Assembly: GCA_902764705.1 (NCBI GenBank)
Contig: CACWWZ010000001.1
Coordinates: 112,859-176,858 of the forward strand
Direction of reading: 5' to 3'
Length of the DNA stretch: 64,000 nucleotides
From: an uncultured Prevotellaceae bacterium
GTDB taxonomy: Bacteria > Bacteroidota > Bacteroidia > Bacteroidales > Bacteroidaceae
Shown here: positions 15,572-24,984 of the stretch, in pieces
Layout of the letters: each line of letters begins with the position of its first letter
How positions within the stretch are numbered: the first letter of the stretch is position 1
The notes under the pieces: model-generated
What the model was told of the DNA's origin: nothing
The model's input: the letters and a program-made list of their open reading frames with translations, nothing else
Database searches by the model: none
Position numbers and translations under genes: made by a program

Positions 15572-16106
15572 CTAGAATTACATTTTTCCCAGACAAAGAT
15601 TTTTGCCCTAAAACCCCGATTACCACAAGGGTTTTGCTGAAAAATAAGCCCTCATATTTCGCGAATTTTCTCCTTTTCGCACAATGATTCAGAATTTGCG
15701 GAAAATGAAAAAATGAGCTTGTTTTCGCGCAGTAAAATTTATGTTTAAGTAATTTTAATATTTTATTTTGTTGATTCAAAGAAGTAAACATGATTCAGAA
15801 ATGTGTATTTTTTGCGTTGTTTAGATAAACATACTGATTTGTAAATCAAAATCATGTATCCAAGATTAGATATGTAAACGTAAATTTTAGCATTCAAAAA
15901 TGTATATTTATGATTATGCGGTCTAACGAATATGTATTTAAGTGTGTAAAAGTCAATCGTTTACGAAAAATAGCTCTTTATTCGCTACCGCAAACCAACA
16001 TCTTTTCCCTTTAAATGATTGTATATTCTCCATTTTATTAGTGTTGAGTGATAAGTATTCGATTTATAGCCAGTTATTTAGAAGATTTCTGATAAATTAA
16101 GGGTTT
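15572..16106. other. AT-rich intergenic DNA without a recognisable gene
   Basis: The stretch is strongly AT-rich and has stops in all frames; the only ORF, 15534-15791 on the minus strand, shows no family features. No hairpin or repeat stands out. A remote regulatory region, decayed gene or unknown small RNA is possible but unsupported. Confidence 0.5.
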
Positions 16107-16137
16107 TTTGGCATTTATTCTCACAAATTTAACTTTG
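16107..16137 (+). promoter_or_regulatory. Distal promoter upstream of the XRE gene
   Basis: TTTG 16107-16110, 19-bp spacer, TAACTTTG 16130-16137. It would give a leader of about 170 nt before the ATG at 16311. Confidence 0.6.
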
Positions 16138-16234
16138 TAATTCCAAATACCTACAAACAGCTTCCCGAAGTTTTGAATTCAGAATTTAAAACTAAAAACT
16201 TGAAGTTCGAAAACTAAAATTTTCTTTAGTTTTC

Positions 16235-16265
16235 TTGCAGGATTCAAAAATTTGTTTTACCTTTG
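16235..16265 (+). promoter_or_regulatory. Proximal promoter of the XRE gene
   Basis: TTG 16235-16237, 20-bp spacer, TACCTTTG 16258-16265. Together with the distal promoter this gives the gene two start sites. Confidence 0.65.
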
Positions 16266-16310
16266 TAAAGTGAAACAAAAACAGGCATTTTGCCCCTATT
16301 TCGGACTCAA

Positions 16311-16796
16311 ATGGATATAAAAGACAGAATTCGCATCATCATGGAGGACAAGCACATGACCCAACAAGTGTTCGCCGACTTCCTCCAACAGTCACCTGCT
16401 ACGTTAAGCAGTATCTTCAACGGACGTACTCGTCCTACCCTGAACATCATCGATTCTATAAAAACGAAAATTCCTGACATCAGTATTGAGTGGCTTCTTT
16501 ATGGTACTGGTGATATGTATATCTCCCACCCCGATGCTGCAGATCCAGGTCTTTTAGAGGGGCAAAATTCTGCTCAGGAACCGATGATTAATTTCGATTC
16601 CCCTGCTCCTGTGGTTTCTCAGGTACCTCAAAATCCTATTTTGACATCACCATATCAGCAAGGTGTAAAAAGTACACACGCTGAAATTATAAAAGAGGAA
16701 GTTAAAATTATTGACAAAACACCTCGTAAGGTTACAGAAATCAGAGTCTATTATGACGACCAGACTTACGAGACCTTTGTTCCTGCCAAGAAGTAA
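16311..16796 (+). CDS. XRE-family transcriptional regulator
   Basis: With ATG 16311 the product has 161 residues; the TTG at 16290 would add seven atypical residues. The HTH is at about residues 5-60 (MTQQVFADFLQQSPATLSSIFNGRTRPTLNIID), followed by ISIEWLLYGTGDMY, the usual end of this Bacteroidota XRE subfamily. A Pro/Gln-rich linker leads to a conserved short tail (KVTEIRVYYDDQTYETFVPAKK). It probably binds DNA as a dimer; targets are unknown. The long AT-rich upstream region with two promoters suggests complex control. Confidence 0.85.
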   Translation: MDIKDRIRIIMEDKHMTQQVFADFLQQSPATLSSIFNGRTRPTLNIIDSIKTKIPDISIEWLLYGTGDMYISHPDAADPGLLEGQNSAQEPMINFDSPAPVVSQVPQNPILTSPYQQGVKSTHAEIIKEEVKIIDKTPRKVTEIRVYYDDQTYETFVPAKK

Positions 16797-16873
16797 AAAG
16801 CTTAATGTTACTTTGACAGGTTTACTTTCTTATGGTTTCATTGTTCCCTATTGGCAAAGAAATCGACGATTTG

Positions 16874-16905
16874 TTTGGTGATGAGCGGAAAAGTGAGTAA
16901 TTTTG
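16874..16905 (+). promoter_or_regulatory. Promoter of pyrK-pyrD
   Basis: TTTG 16874-16877, 20-bp spacer, TAATTTTG 16898-16905. It lies inside the upstream open frame, so the true start is ATG 16914. Confidence 0.75.
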
Positions 16906-16913
16906 CAGTCGTT

Positions 16914-17693
16914 ATGAAGAAATATGTTCTTGACTTGACTGTAAACAGCGTGGAACGGCTGAGTCCGAAGCATGTGCTGATACGTCTGACGGACTCGAAA
17001 CCGCTTCCGGAGATGCTGCCAGGACAGTTTGTGGAGGTTCGTGTGGACGGCTCGCCAACGACTTTTTTGCGTCGTCCCATATCAATCAATTTTGTAGATC
17101 GCGTACAGAACGAATTATGGCTGATGGTAGCTATGATTGGTGACGGAACGCGACAGTTGGGTAACCTGAAGGCTGGTGACACGCTGAACTGTGTGCTGCC
17201 CTTAGGAAACAGCTTCACCTTGCCCACTCAAATGAGCGAAAAACCGTCATACCTGTTGGTTGGCGGTGGCGTTGGTATGGCTCCAATGCTTTATTTGGGT
17301 GCCCAACTGAAGGAGATGGGTATTAATCCTACGTTTCTGTTGGGTGGTAGGACGAAGGCTGATATCTTGGAGCTTGATTTATTTAATAAGTTCGGGCGCG
17401 TGTGTATTACAACCGAGGATGGTTCTTGGGGGGAAAAGGGTTTTGTGACCAATCATAGTGTACTAACAGAGCGCTTTGACCGTATTTTTACCTGTGGTCC
17501 TAAGCCGATGATGGTCGCTGTGGCCCGCTATGCAAAGGAAAAGAATATTGATTGTGAGGTCTCGTTGGAGAATATGATGGCCTGCGGATTGGGTGCCTGT
17601 CTCTGTTGTGTAGAGAAAACGACGGAAGGCAACCTGTGTGTGTGCAAAGAAGGTGCGATATTTAACGTAAAACGATTGTTATGGCAGATTTAA
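16914..17693 (+). CDS. pyrK: Dihydroorotate dehydrogenase B, electron transfer subunit
   Basis: From ATG 16914 the protein has 259 residues. It has a ferredoxin-reductase layout: FAD-binding [10 protein letters not shown] near residue 50, a pyridine-nucleotide loop [12 protein letters not shown] near 118, and a C-terminal 2Fe-2S site with cysteines in [11 protein letters not shown] and CVC. PyrK passes electrons from PyrD to NAD+ in pyrimidine synthesis. It overlaps pyrD by 13 nt, as expected for a co-translated pair. The frame is open upstream to 16851, but that part contains the promoter. Confidence 0.92.
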   Translation: MKKYVLDLTVNSVERLSPKHVLIRLTDSKPLPEMLPGQFVEVRVDGSPTTFLRRPISINFVDRVQNELWLMVAMIGDGTRQLGNLKAGDTLNCVLPLGNSFTLPTQMSEKPSYLLVGGGVGMAPMLYLGAQLKEMGINPTFLLGGRTKADILELDLFNKFGRVCITTEDGSWGEKGFVTNHSVLTERFDRIFTCGPKPMMVAVARYAKEKNIDCEVSLENMMACGLGACLCCVEKTTEGNLCVCKEGAIFNVKRLLWQI

Positions 17694-18586
17694 GAGTCAA
17701 TATAGGTGACTTGGCATTAAAGAATCCAGTGATGACGGCGTCAGGTACGTTTGGCTATGGTCTTGAATTTCAGGATTTTATACCTTTGGAAGGCCTGGGA
17801 GGCATTATCGTGAAGGGTACGACATTGAAACCCCGTGAGGGTAATGACTATCCGCGAATGGCGGAAACGGCTAGCGGTATGTTGAATTGCGTGGGACTGC
17901 AAAATAAAGGTGTTGACTACTTTTGCGAGCACATCTATCCTCAAATCAAGGATATCGATACCCACATGATAGTGAATGTCAGCGGTTCGTCGCCAGAGGA
18001 TTATGCTGAGTGTGCCGCCCGTATCAACGAGTTGGACCGCATTCCTGCCATAGAATTGAATATCTCATGTCCCAATGTGCGAGATGGTGGTATGGCTTTT
18101 GGCGTCACTTGTGCTGGGGCATCCAGTGTGGTGAAGGCTGTACGTGAACATTATCATAAGACGCTGATAGTCAAGTTGTCACCGAATGTTACGGATATTA
18201 CGGAGATTGCCCGTTCAGTAGAAGCCGAAGGTGCCGACAGCGTGTCGCTGATCAATACGCTGATGGGAATGGCTATCGATATAGAAAGGCGCAAGCCGCA
18301 GCTTAGCATTAAAACGGGTGGGCTTAGTGGACCTGCCGTAAAACCTGTGGCACTGCGTATGGTTTGGCAGGTTGCAAAAGCCGTCAAGATTCCTGTGATA
18401 GGGTTGGGTGGTATCACTAGAGCGGAGGATGCCATTGAGTTCTTGATGGCTGGTGCAACGGCTATTGAAATCGGTACAGCTAATTTCCTGGATCCGACTG
18501 TCACTATCAAGGTGAGGGATGGTATCAATGATTGGCTCGACCAGCATGGCTGTAAGTCGTTGTCGGAAATAAGAGGATGTATATGA
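17681..18586 (+). CDS. pyrD: Dihydroorotate dehydrogenase B, catalytic subunit
   Basis: The 301-aa TIM-barrel flavoprotein oxidises dihydroorotate to orotate in the cytoplasm. Class 1B features are visible: [13 protein letters not shown] near the start, the [15 protein letters not shown] loop, NISCPNV with the catalytic-cysteine loop following ([15 protein letters not shown]), [10 protein letters not shown], and [15 protein letters not shown] for FMN phosphate binding. It is coupled to pyrK by a 13-nt overlap. Two hairpins follow. Confidence 0.94.
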   Translation: MADLRVNIGDLALKNPVMTASGTFGYGLEFQDFIPLEGLGGIIVKGTTLKPREGNDYPRMAETASGMLNCVGLQNKGVDYFCEHIYPQIKDIDTHMIVNVSGSSPEDYAECAARINELDRIPAIELNISCPNVRDGGMAFGVTCAGASSVVKAVREHYHKTLIVKLSPNVTDITEIARSVEAEGADSVSLINTLMGMAIDIERRKPQLSIKTGGLSGPAVKPVALRMVWQVAKAVKIPVIGLGGITRAEDAIEFLMAGATAIEIGTANFLDPTVTIKVRDGINDWLDQHGCKSLSEIRGCI

Positions 18587-18594
18587 TACAATTG

Positions 18595-18672
18595 GGGGGT
18601 GGCCAAAAAGTCGCCCCTCTTCGAGAGGGTAAACCATACATAATTTGAGGGCGGCCAAAAAGCCGCCCTCAA
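18595..18672 (+). repeat. Twin palindromes with shared GGCCAAAAAG core
   Basis: The second palindrome has exact 11-bp arms (18645-18655 and 18662-18672) around CAAAAA. The first (about 18595-18620) is a degraded copy sharing GGCCAAAAAG and CGCCC. No T run follows. It resembles a repetitive extragenic palindrome pair and may end pyrKD or aroC transcription. Confidence 0.7.
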
Positions 18673-18811
18673 CCAACACAAAAACTAAACTAGACTTAAC
18701 TAAAGCATATCAGGATTTTCACAAACCCTCAATAGCTGGTTGCAAAGATAGTATAAATTAATTAAACTACCATATTTTTTTCTGATTTTTTTGTATAATT
18801 ATCGCAAAAAA

Positions 18812-19903
18812 TCATATTTTCGTCGTTTTTTGCAACAAAAAACAGTCTAATATGACCATTGCGGCCATTGCTTCGACAACAGGTACAGCTCTTGGAAGCA
18901 CACAAGGATCGTGGCGTCCGCGAGCCTTTAAAGTGGTCTTGTTGCCGTCAATGTCTACTGTCTCTTGTTCGCGGAGCAGGGTGGCAACGGGTTTAAAAGC
19001 CACACGGAAACAGATGTCCTGTCCGTTGGAGATTCCCCCTTGGATTCCTCCACTGTGGTTAGTTGCTGTTTCGAGTTGTGGAATCGGGCCTTCTGAATGG
19101 GAAAAGGGTAGGAAGATGTCGTTCTGTTCAGAACCGCGCATGGTGACGCCGGCAAAGCCTTCACCGTATTCAAAGCCTTTGACTGCATTGATACTCAGCA
19201 TTGCTGCTCCTAACTGGGCATGCAGCTTTCCAAATTCGGGTTCGCCGAGTCCGGCTGGACAGCCCTGAATGACACCCGTGATAATGCCGCCAATGGTGTC
19301 GCCGGCAGCTTTCACCTCTTCAATGAGGCTAATCATCTCTTTTGCCTTATTGACATCCGGACAACGAACGATGTTACTTTCAATCTGATTCAAATCGTAT
19401 TGTGTGTAATCGCCGTTCAAGGCGATGCCTCCCACCTGTGAGGTATAGGCTGTTACGCAGATTCCCAATTGGCGAAGAGCGAGTTTAGCCATTGCTCCAG
19501 CCACACAGCGGCTGATTGTGATTCGTGCCGAAGAACGGCCTCCTCCACGATGGTCGCGCGAACCATATTTATAGGTGTAAGTATAATCAGCGTGTGAAGG
19601 TCGGAAAAGGTCACGTATGTTGTCGTAGTCGTCAGAATGGTGATTGGTGTTTCTGACGATGAAACCAATGGGGCAGCCCGTCGATTTGCCCTCAAATACA
19701 CCACTGAGCAGTTCTACCTTGTCCTGCTCCTGTCGGCTGGTTGTAATGTGACTCTGTCCAGGACGCCTTCTGTTCAATTCCTGTTGGATGAAGTCAACAT
19801 CTATTAGAATGCCAGCGGGCATTCCGTCGACAACTCCTCCGATAGCCTCACCGTGACTCTCGCCAAAGGTTGTCAGTCTGAATATCTGTCCGAAAGTATT
19901 CAC
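18812..19903 (-). CDS. aroC: Chorismate synthase
   Basis: The 363-aa protein turns EPSP into chorismate, the last shikimate step, using reduced FMN. Family motifs are complete: [18 protein letters not shown] near residue 14, [30 protein letters not shown] near 115, and [13 protein letters not shown] in the C-terminal half. The gene begins 18 nt after the SlyD-like FKBP gene on the same strand and has no promoter of its own, so the two are probably one operon. It supplies chorismate to the Phe/Tyr operon at 28-32 kb. Confidence 0.95.
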   Translation of the reverse strand: MNTFGQIFRLTTFGESHGEAIGGVVDGMPAGILIDVDFIQQELNRRRPGQSHITTSRQEQDKVELLSGVFEGKSTGCPIGFIVRNTNHHSDDYDNIRDLFRPSHADYTYTYKYGSRDHRGGGRSSARITISRCVAGAMAKLALRQLGICVTAYTSQVGGIALNGDYTQYDLNQIESNIVRCPDVNKAKEMISLIEEVKAAGDTIGGIITGVIQGCPAGLGEPEFGKLHAQLGAAMLSINAVKGFEYGEGFAGVTMRGSEQNDIFLPFSHSEGPIPQLETATNHSGGIQGGISNGQDICFRVAFKPVATLLREQETVDIDGNKTTLKARGRHDPCVLPRAVPVVEAMAAMVILDCFLLQKTTKI

Positions 19904-19921
19904 CGTTTTCTTTATCTATAA

Positions 19922-20518
19922 TTAATGGCAGTGTCCGCAGCCACAGCCTTCATGATGGTCGTGGTCACAATCACCATCACAGTTGCAATCTCCGTCGTGG
20001 TCATGATGACAACCACATCCGCAACCGCCCGACATGTGAGCCACCAAGTGTTCTATCTCTTTGGCTGTAGCCTCGCGGTTTTCCAGTATAGTGCCTTTGA
20101 AAGTGAGATTCTCGCCAGCCAGCGGGTGGTTCAGGTCTACTTTCACTTTCTCTTCGCCAATTTCTACGACACGTCCATAGAAACGCTGACCCTCTTCGTT
20201 TTGCAGGGGAATGACAGCGTCTTCATAGATATGCTCGTGGTCGAAATGCCCGTTAATGCTGAACACATCGCGGTCAAGGTCGAGTACAAGGTCGTCGTTA
20301 TAGTCGCCATAAGCCTGCTCCTGGGGGATGGAGAAATCAAAAGTGGCTCCCTTCTCCAAGTCAATCACCTGTTGTTCAAAGGCGTCAAGGGCAACTCCAA
20401 ATCCGGTTATAAACTGGAAAGGGCGATCTTTGGTGGCCTCTTCCATTATCTCCAGGCCCTGCTCACCGTCAACAAACAGTTGGTAGGACACTTCCATGTA
20501 TTGGTTCTTTTTTTTCAT
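19922..20518 (-). CDS. SlyD-like FKBP peptidyl-prolyl isomerase with metal-binding tail
   Basis: The 198-aa protein has a split FKBP domain with an inserted IF (chaperone) domain, as in SlyD: YQLFVDGEQG, FQFITGFGVALDAFE, then VDLNHPLAGENLTFKGTI. The C-terminal 38 residues are rich in His, Cys and Asp (GCGCGCHHDHDGDC...), which suggests nickel or zinc binding. SlyD proteins fold proteins and deliver nickel to hydrogenase. No hydrogenase genes lie nearby, so the partner is unknown. It has a full promoter and precedes aroC. Confidence 0.88.
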   Translation of the reverse strand: MKKKNQYMEVSYQLFVDGEQGLEIMEEATKDRPFQFITGFGVALDAFEQQVIDLEKGATFDFSIPQEQAYGDYNDDLVLDLDRDVFSINGHFDHEHIYEDAVIPLQNEEGQRFYGRVVEIGEEKVKVDLNHPLAGENLTFKGTILENREATAKEIEHLVAHMSGGCGCGCHHDHDGDCNCDGDCDHDHHEGCGCGHCH

Positions 20519-20549
20519 AAAATCGTTGTTATATTGCCGTTTCGGTTGG

Positions 20550-20581
20550 CAAAGTTACAAATAAATAGGTGAATCACCAAA
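20550..20581 (-). promoter_or_regulatory. Promoter of the FKBP-aroC operon
   Basis: On the minus strand: TAACTTTG (20557-20550) and TTTG (20581-20578), 20-bp spacer. Confidence 0.8.
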
Positions 20582-20686
20582 TTTTCCTTCGAAAAAGACG
20601 TGGAATTGACCTTTATCAACGTTTTTCAGAATATGTTGACCTCCGTCAAGAAAGCGGCTGTTTGCGCACACAATTTTCCCAAAAAG

Positions 20687-20718
20687 TTTGTTTGGTATTA
20701 AAAAACGTCGTAACTTTG
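20687..20718 (+). promoter_or_regulatory. Promoter of the small secreted protein gene
   Basis: TTTG 20687-20690, 20-bp spacer, TAACTTTG 20711-20718. The 5' leader is about 75 nt. Confidence 0.8.
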
Positions 20719-20795
20719 CACCGTCAATCAGCGAGAGAGCTGATAGTGAAACAGGATAACTTTAGTATTAATTAAATTAAGAAAGGGTAACGAAA

Positions 20796-21158
20796 ATGAA
20801 AAAGATTGTTTTGACAATGGTAGCTCTGATGAGCATGACTATGACATTCGCAGAGAATGAGACAGCAGCAAACCTCAATGTGACTGAGGCATACAACTTG
20901 AAAAACGTCAATATGGCGAAACTCTGTCAGGCTTTGAACCTGTCGAAGGACCAGGTAGAATGCTTTACTGAGATTTATAAGACTTTCAGTTCTGAATTGC
21001 TGTTTGCTGCACAGCTGAACGACGAGGAGCGTCAGCAGATGGTCGAGAAGGCTATTAAGAAGGATTTGGGCTATATGGACTACATCCTGAGCCGTGAACA
21101 GTACCGTAAGTATGTTATGCTGCTCAACATTACGCTTCTCAATCGTGGTTTGAGATAA
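20796..21158 (+). CDS. Small secreted helical protein of unknown function
   Basis: 120 residues with a signal peptide (MKKIVLTMVALMSMTMTFA, cleaved before ENE). The mature part looks all-helical, with the pattern LCQALNLSKDQVECFTEIYKTF and KKDLGYMDYILSREQYRKYVMLLN, faintly like Spy/CpxP-type periplasmic helices. I do not recognise the family. It has its own promoter and a strong terminator, so it is a single-gene unit upstream of the capsule export genes. Confidence 0.75.
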   Translation: MKKIVLTMVALMSMTMTFAENETAANLNVTEAYNLKNVNMAKLCQALNLSKDQVECFTEIYKTFSSELLFAAQLNDEERQQMVEKAIKKDLGYMDYILSREQYRKYVMLLNITLLNRGLR

Positions 21159-21189
21159 TTTTGGTAGTTTTAAGGAAAAGAATCGTGAA

Positions 21190-21226
21190 GTCACCGTTCC
21201 AAATTGGACGGTGGCTCTTTTTTTTA
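21190..21226 (+). terminator. Rho-independent terminator
   Basis: Stem 21190-21200 / 21206-21215 with one bulge, then TCTTTTTTTT. Confidence 0.9.
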
Positions 21227-21244
21227 TTAAAAAAGAAGAAAAAG

Positions 21245-21276
21245 TTTGTGTATTTCGACAATAAGTTGTACCTTTG
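21245..21276 (+). promoter_or_regulatory. Promoter of the SLBB export gene
   Basis: TTTG 21245-21248, 20-bp spacer, TACCTTTG 21269-21276. It overlaps the open frame upstream of ATG 21318. Confidence 0.8.
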
Positions 21277-21317
21277 TAGCCACTTTTGAAAATATCAAAA
21301 AAATAGATAATATTGTA

Positions 21318-23780
21318 ATGATGAAAAGGTTTTTAATAGCAACGACTTTAGGTTTGACAATGGCTCTGGGTGTTTATGCTCAAGGCATGAGTGACCAGCA
21401 GGTTCTTGCATTTATTGGTTCAGAGGTAAAAGCTGGTACGTCTCAAGCTCAGATTGTTACAAAGTTGATGCAGAAAGGCGTGAAGATTGACCAAATTCGC
21501 CGTTTGCGCAATCAGTATGACAAACAGATTTCTTCTCGTGGTATGAGTGGAGTTGCTGATGGTGCTGTCTCATTGGCAGCCGAACGTATGCAAGGCAATA
21601 GTGATGGCACTACTTCCCAGGAGTTGACTACCGCAAGGCGTGGTACGACTGGTACCATAGAAATGGATGCAGCAGAGGACGTGAAGGAAGTAGAGGCTGA
21701 TGTGGAGGCTACACAGGGTACTGCTCCTGATGCCAATGGTAAAAAAGTCTTTGGACGTGACATTTTCAGTCAGGCTAATCCAAGTTTCCAACCCAATGTT
21801 AATACGCCTATCCCTACGACCTATGTTTTAGGACCTGGCGATCAGGTGGTGGTTGATATTTATGGCGCTTCTCAGCAAACGTTGATTCATACAATTAGTC
21901 CTGAGGGAACTGTTACGGTATCAGGCTATGGTCCTATTTATTTGAGTGGACTGACGGTGGCTGGTGCCCAACAGAAGTTGCGTAACACAATAGGCTCACG
22001 CTATAAGAGTAGTGATTTGAGATTGACGATAGGCAATACTCGTACCATTCAGGTGAATATCATGGGCGAGGTTCGTGCTCCTGGTACTTATCATCTCTCA
22101 GCATTTGCCAATGTCTTCTATGCATTGTATCGTGCCGGTGGTCCTAGTTCATTAGGTACGTTACGTAATATTAAGGTGTTTAGAAATGGTAGGTTGGTGA
22201 CAGTTGTCGACCTATATGAATTTATTCTCAATGGTCGTCTGGCAGGCAATATCAATCTGCAGGACAACGATGTGATTCAGGTGCCTACTTACGAGTGTCT
22301 TGTTGGTATTACAGGCAATGTGAAGCGCCCCATGTTCTATGAGATGCGTAAGAATGAGTCATTGGCTACCCTGCTTAAATATGCTGGTGGATTTACGGGC
22401 GATGCTCATAAAAAGTCTGTGAAGTTGGTTCGTCAGACTGGTGAACGTTATCAGATTTATACTGTGGATGAGTTCGATATGGCAACTTTCAAATTGGAGG
22501 ATAATGATGCCGTCACCGTTGATGGTATGATCAATCGCTTTGAGAATATGGTTGAGGTTAAAGGTGCTATTTTCCGCCCTGGTCAGTTCCAGCTAGGAGG
22601 TAACGTAACCAGTGTTCGTGGTTTGATTGAGGCTGCCGGAGGTTTGACCGAGGATGCATTTACTGAGCATGCTGTGCTTCACAGACTCAAGGCTGACCGT
22701 TCTTTAGAAATTTTGCCTGTTGACGTTCAAGGCATCATGGACGGTACAGTGGCTGATATTCCTTTGAAGAACGAGGATGTCCTTTTTATCATGACGCAGG
22801 AGGATCTTCGTCAGGAGCGTACTTTGACTATTTCAGGTCAGGTGATGAGTCCTGGCACTTACGAATATGCAGATAATGTGACTATTGAAGACCTAATTGT
22901 GATGGCTGGCGGTCTACGTGACCAAGCATCGTTGATGCGTGTGGAAGTCAGCCGTATCCTCCGTGACAAGTATGCTACGAAAAAGACGAATCAATATGCA
23001 GAGAAGTTCCACTTTGATTTGAGGAATGGTCTTTTCATCGATCAGGATCGTAAGTTCTTGCTAGAGCCATATGACCATGTTACGATTTACAGTAGTCCTG
23101 TATTCAATCAGTCTAAAATGGTGACGATAAATGGTGAGGTGAACTGGGAAGGAACAGTGGCTATGGAAAACAGGAATACCCATTTGAGCGATATTATTGA
23201 GATGGCTGGTGGCATCACCGAACAGGCCTATCTGAAGGGAGCTACGCTGATGCGCAAGATGAATGAAGAAGAGCGTTCCCGTATGCAGGCTACCATGAAG
23301 GCTGTCCAAAACCTTTTGCATGAAAAAGGTGACTCTATAACATATGAAAAATTGGATCTCGACAATAATTATCCTGTTTACATCGATTTGGAACAGGCCA
23401 TGAAAAAGCCGGGTTGCGATGCGGACATCCTGATGCGTGAGGGAGATCAGATCTTTATACCTGAGTATAATCCTATAGTCAGAGTTTCTGGCGAAGTGAT
23501 GTTCCCCAATTCGATGTTCTATGAAAGTGGTAAGAATTATAAATATTATGTAGGACAGGCTGGTGGCTTCGGCGATCGTGCAAAGAAATCGAAGGCCTTC
23601 ATTGTCTATCAGAATGGTAAGGCTTCTATGATAAAGGATGGTGCCAAACCTGAGCCTGGTTGTGAAATTGTTATTCCTTCCAAGAAAAAGAAGCAGCCCT
23701 TCAACTGGACTGCAGTCGCAGGCCTTGCGTCTAGCTTGACAGGTATTGCTGCTATTATGCTCGCTATTTCTCGACTTTAA
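21318..23780 (+). CDS. Wza-like polysaccharide export protein with several SLBB domains
   Basis: From ATG 21318 the protein has 820 residues with a signal peptide ending near VYAQ. A Poly_export domain (TTYVLGPGDQVVVDIYGASQ, about residue 170) is followed by at least five SLBB-type repeats, each with a (G)xVxxPGxY/F element such as IMGEVRAPGTYHL and VKGAIFRPGQFQL. A hydrophobic segment ends the protein (TAVAGLASSLTGIAAIMLAI). It should form the outer-membrane/periplasmic channel for capsule or exopolysaccharide. Many SLBB repeats and no lipobox distinguish it from E. coli Wza. The Wzz-like gene follows after 13 nt. Confidence 0.88.
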   Translation: MMKRFLIATTLGLTMALGVYAQGMSDQQVLAFIGSEVKAGTSQAQIVTKLMQKGVKIDQIRRLRNQYDKQISSRGMSGVADGAVSLAAERMQGNSDGTTSQELTTARRGTTGTIEMDAAEDVKEVEADVEATQGTAPDANGKKVFGRDIFSQANPSFQPNVNTPIPTTYVLGPGDQVVVDIYGASQQTLIHTISPEGTVTVSGYGPIYLSGLTVAGAQQKLRNTIGSRYKSSDLRLTIGNTRTIQVNIMGEVRAPGTYHLSAFANVFYALYRAGGPSSLGTLRNIKVFRNGRLVTVVDLYEFILNGRLAGNINLQDNDVIQVPTYECLVGITGNVKRPMFYEMRKNESLATLLKYAGGFTGDAHKKSVKLVRQTGERYQIYTVDEFDMATFKLEDNDAVTVDGMINRFENMVEVKGAIFRPGQFQLGGNVTSVRGLIEAAGGLTEDAFTEHAVLHRLKADRSLEILPVDVQGIMDGTVADIPLKNEDVLFIMTQEDLRQERTLTISGQVMSPGTYEYADNVTIEDLIVMAGGLRDQASLMRVEVSRILRDKYATKKTNQYAEKFHFDLRNGLFIDQDRKFLLEPYDHVTIYSSPVFNQSKMVTINGEVNWEGTVAMENRNTHLSDIIEMAGGITEQAYLKGATLMRKMNEEERSRMQATMKAVQNLLHEKGDSITYEKLDLDNNYPVYIDLEQAMKKPGCDADILMREGDQIFIPEYNPIVRVSGEVMFPNSMFYESGKNYKYYVGQAGGFGDRAKKSKAFIVYQNGKASMIKDGAKPEPGCEIVIPSKKKKQPFNWTAVAGLASSLTGIAAIMLAISRL

Positions 23781-23793
23781 AACATTTAGGAAA

Positions 23794-24909
23794 ATGAGTG
23801 AAGAAATCAAGAATATAGAAGCCATGGAGGAGGAATCTTCCATCGATTTTGGTAAAATATTCCAGGACATAAAAAAGCATAAGAAGCTTTACTATAAGGT
23901 TCTGCCCATTGCATTTGTTCTTGCTGCTATTTATGCTTTGAGCTTGCCTAATTACTATCAATGTACGGTGAAGTTGTCACCTGAGTTGAGTAGCTCCAGA
24001 TCTTCTAGCGGCTTGGCATCTTTGGCTAGCAACTTTGGCTTAAACCTTGGTATGGGTGGAGGCGGTATAGGTACAGAAGCATTGTTCCCAACTATCTATC
24101 CGGAATTGGTTAACTCTACAGACTTTAAAACCAGCTTGTTCCCTGTACATGTAACCATTGAGGGTAATAAGAAAAATGGTGAGGCCGATCGCACCATGAC
24201 CTATTATGACTATCTGGAGAATGAGCAGAAATCTCCATGGTGGAGTACGGTTATTGCTGCCCCCTTTAAACTCCTTGGAAAGCTTTTGTCTTCTTCTGAT
24301 ACGACAAAGGTAAATAGAATAGATCGTTTCCGCCTGACCAAGAAACAAGCTGATATTGTAAAGGCATTAAACAAGAAGGTTGTCTGCGATGTTGATAAGA
24401 AGACGATGGTCATTACGATTGATGTCACCGACCAGAATCCTGTGATCTGTGCCACCATGGCTGATAGTGTGAAGACCCGCCTTCAGGACTTTATCACGGC
24501 TTATCGAACATCTAAGGTTCGTGTTGATCTTGAATACAATAAGAAGATTTGTGCTGAGGCCAAGGAACGTTATGAGAAGGCTCGTCAGAAATATGCTGAA
24601 TTCGTTGATGCCAACCATGACATTATCCTGCAGACGGTTCGCCAGAAGCAGACAGATTTGGAGAACGAAATGCAGCTGCGGTATAATGCCTATACGCAGG
24701 TCGCAGCCCAGCTGCTGGCTGCAGAGGCCAAAGTTCAGGAGGAAACTCCTGCCTTTACGACGTTGCAGAGCGCTACTGTGCCTGTTCTGAAGGCAGGACC
24801 AGGACGTGCAAAGATGTGTCTCGTATTCTTATTCCTTGCCTTCTTGGGCACTACCGCCTATATATTATATAAGGAGGACGACCTGAAGCCTTTGCTCGGA
24901 TTGAGTTAA
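23794..24909 (+). CDS. Wzz-type chain-length determinant
   Basis: From ATG 23794 the protein has 371 residues with two membrane helices (about 39-57 and 344-362) around a periplasmic domain with a long coiled coil at about 240-320. A Gly-rich patch (LGMGGGGIG) lies near residue 90. No tyrosine-kinase domain is fused. Such proteins set polysaccharide chain length together with Wzy and the export channel. It follows the SLBB gene by 13 nt and a terminator ends the pair. The main glycosyltransferase locus lies about 18 kb away. Confidence 0.87.
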   Translation: MSEEIKNIEAMEEESSIDFGKIFQDIKKHKKLYYKVLPIAFVLAAIYALSLPNYYQCTVKLSPELSSSRSSSGLASLASNFGLNLGMGGGGIGTEALFPTIYPELVNSTDFKTSLFPVHVTIEGNKKNGEADRTMTYYDYLENEQKSPWWSTVIAAPFKLLGKLLSSSDTTKVNRIDRFRLTKKQADIVKALNKKVVCDVDKKTMVITIDVTDQNPVICATMADSVKTRLQDFITAYRTSKVRVDLEYNKKICAEAKERYEKARQKYAEFVDANHDIILQTVRQKQTDLENEMQLRYNAYTQVAAQLLAAEAKVQEETPAFTTLQSATVPVLKAGPGRAKMCLVFLFLAFLGTTAYILYKEDDLKPLLGLS

Positions 24910-24924
24910 TATATAATATTGTAT

Positions 24925-24957
24925 AAGCGCCGACTCTCAATTGGGTTGGCGCTTTTG
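24925..24957 (+). terminator. Rho-independent terminator after the wzz-like gene
   Basis: AAGCGCC...GGCGCTT stem followed by TTTT. Confidence 0.85.
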
Positions 24958-24984
24958 CCCATTGATAAATAAAAACCTAAACAT

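Noticed and set aside
15534-15791. 85-aa minus-strand ORF after holA
   Set aside because: It overlaps the holA terminator and stop codon, shows no family motif, and its composition simply reflects AT-rich DNA.
19925-20572. 215-aa plus-strand ORF antisense to the SlyD-like gene
   Set aside because: The minus-strand frame has a clear FKBP fold and promoter; the plus-strand frame is hydrophobic noise, partly from the His-codon tail.
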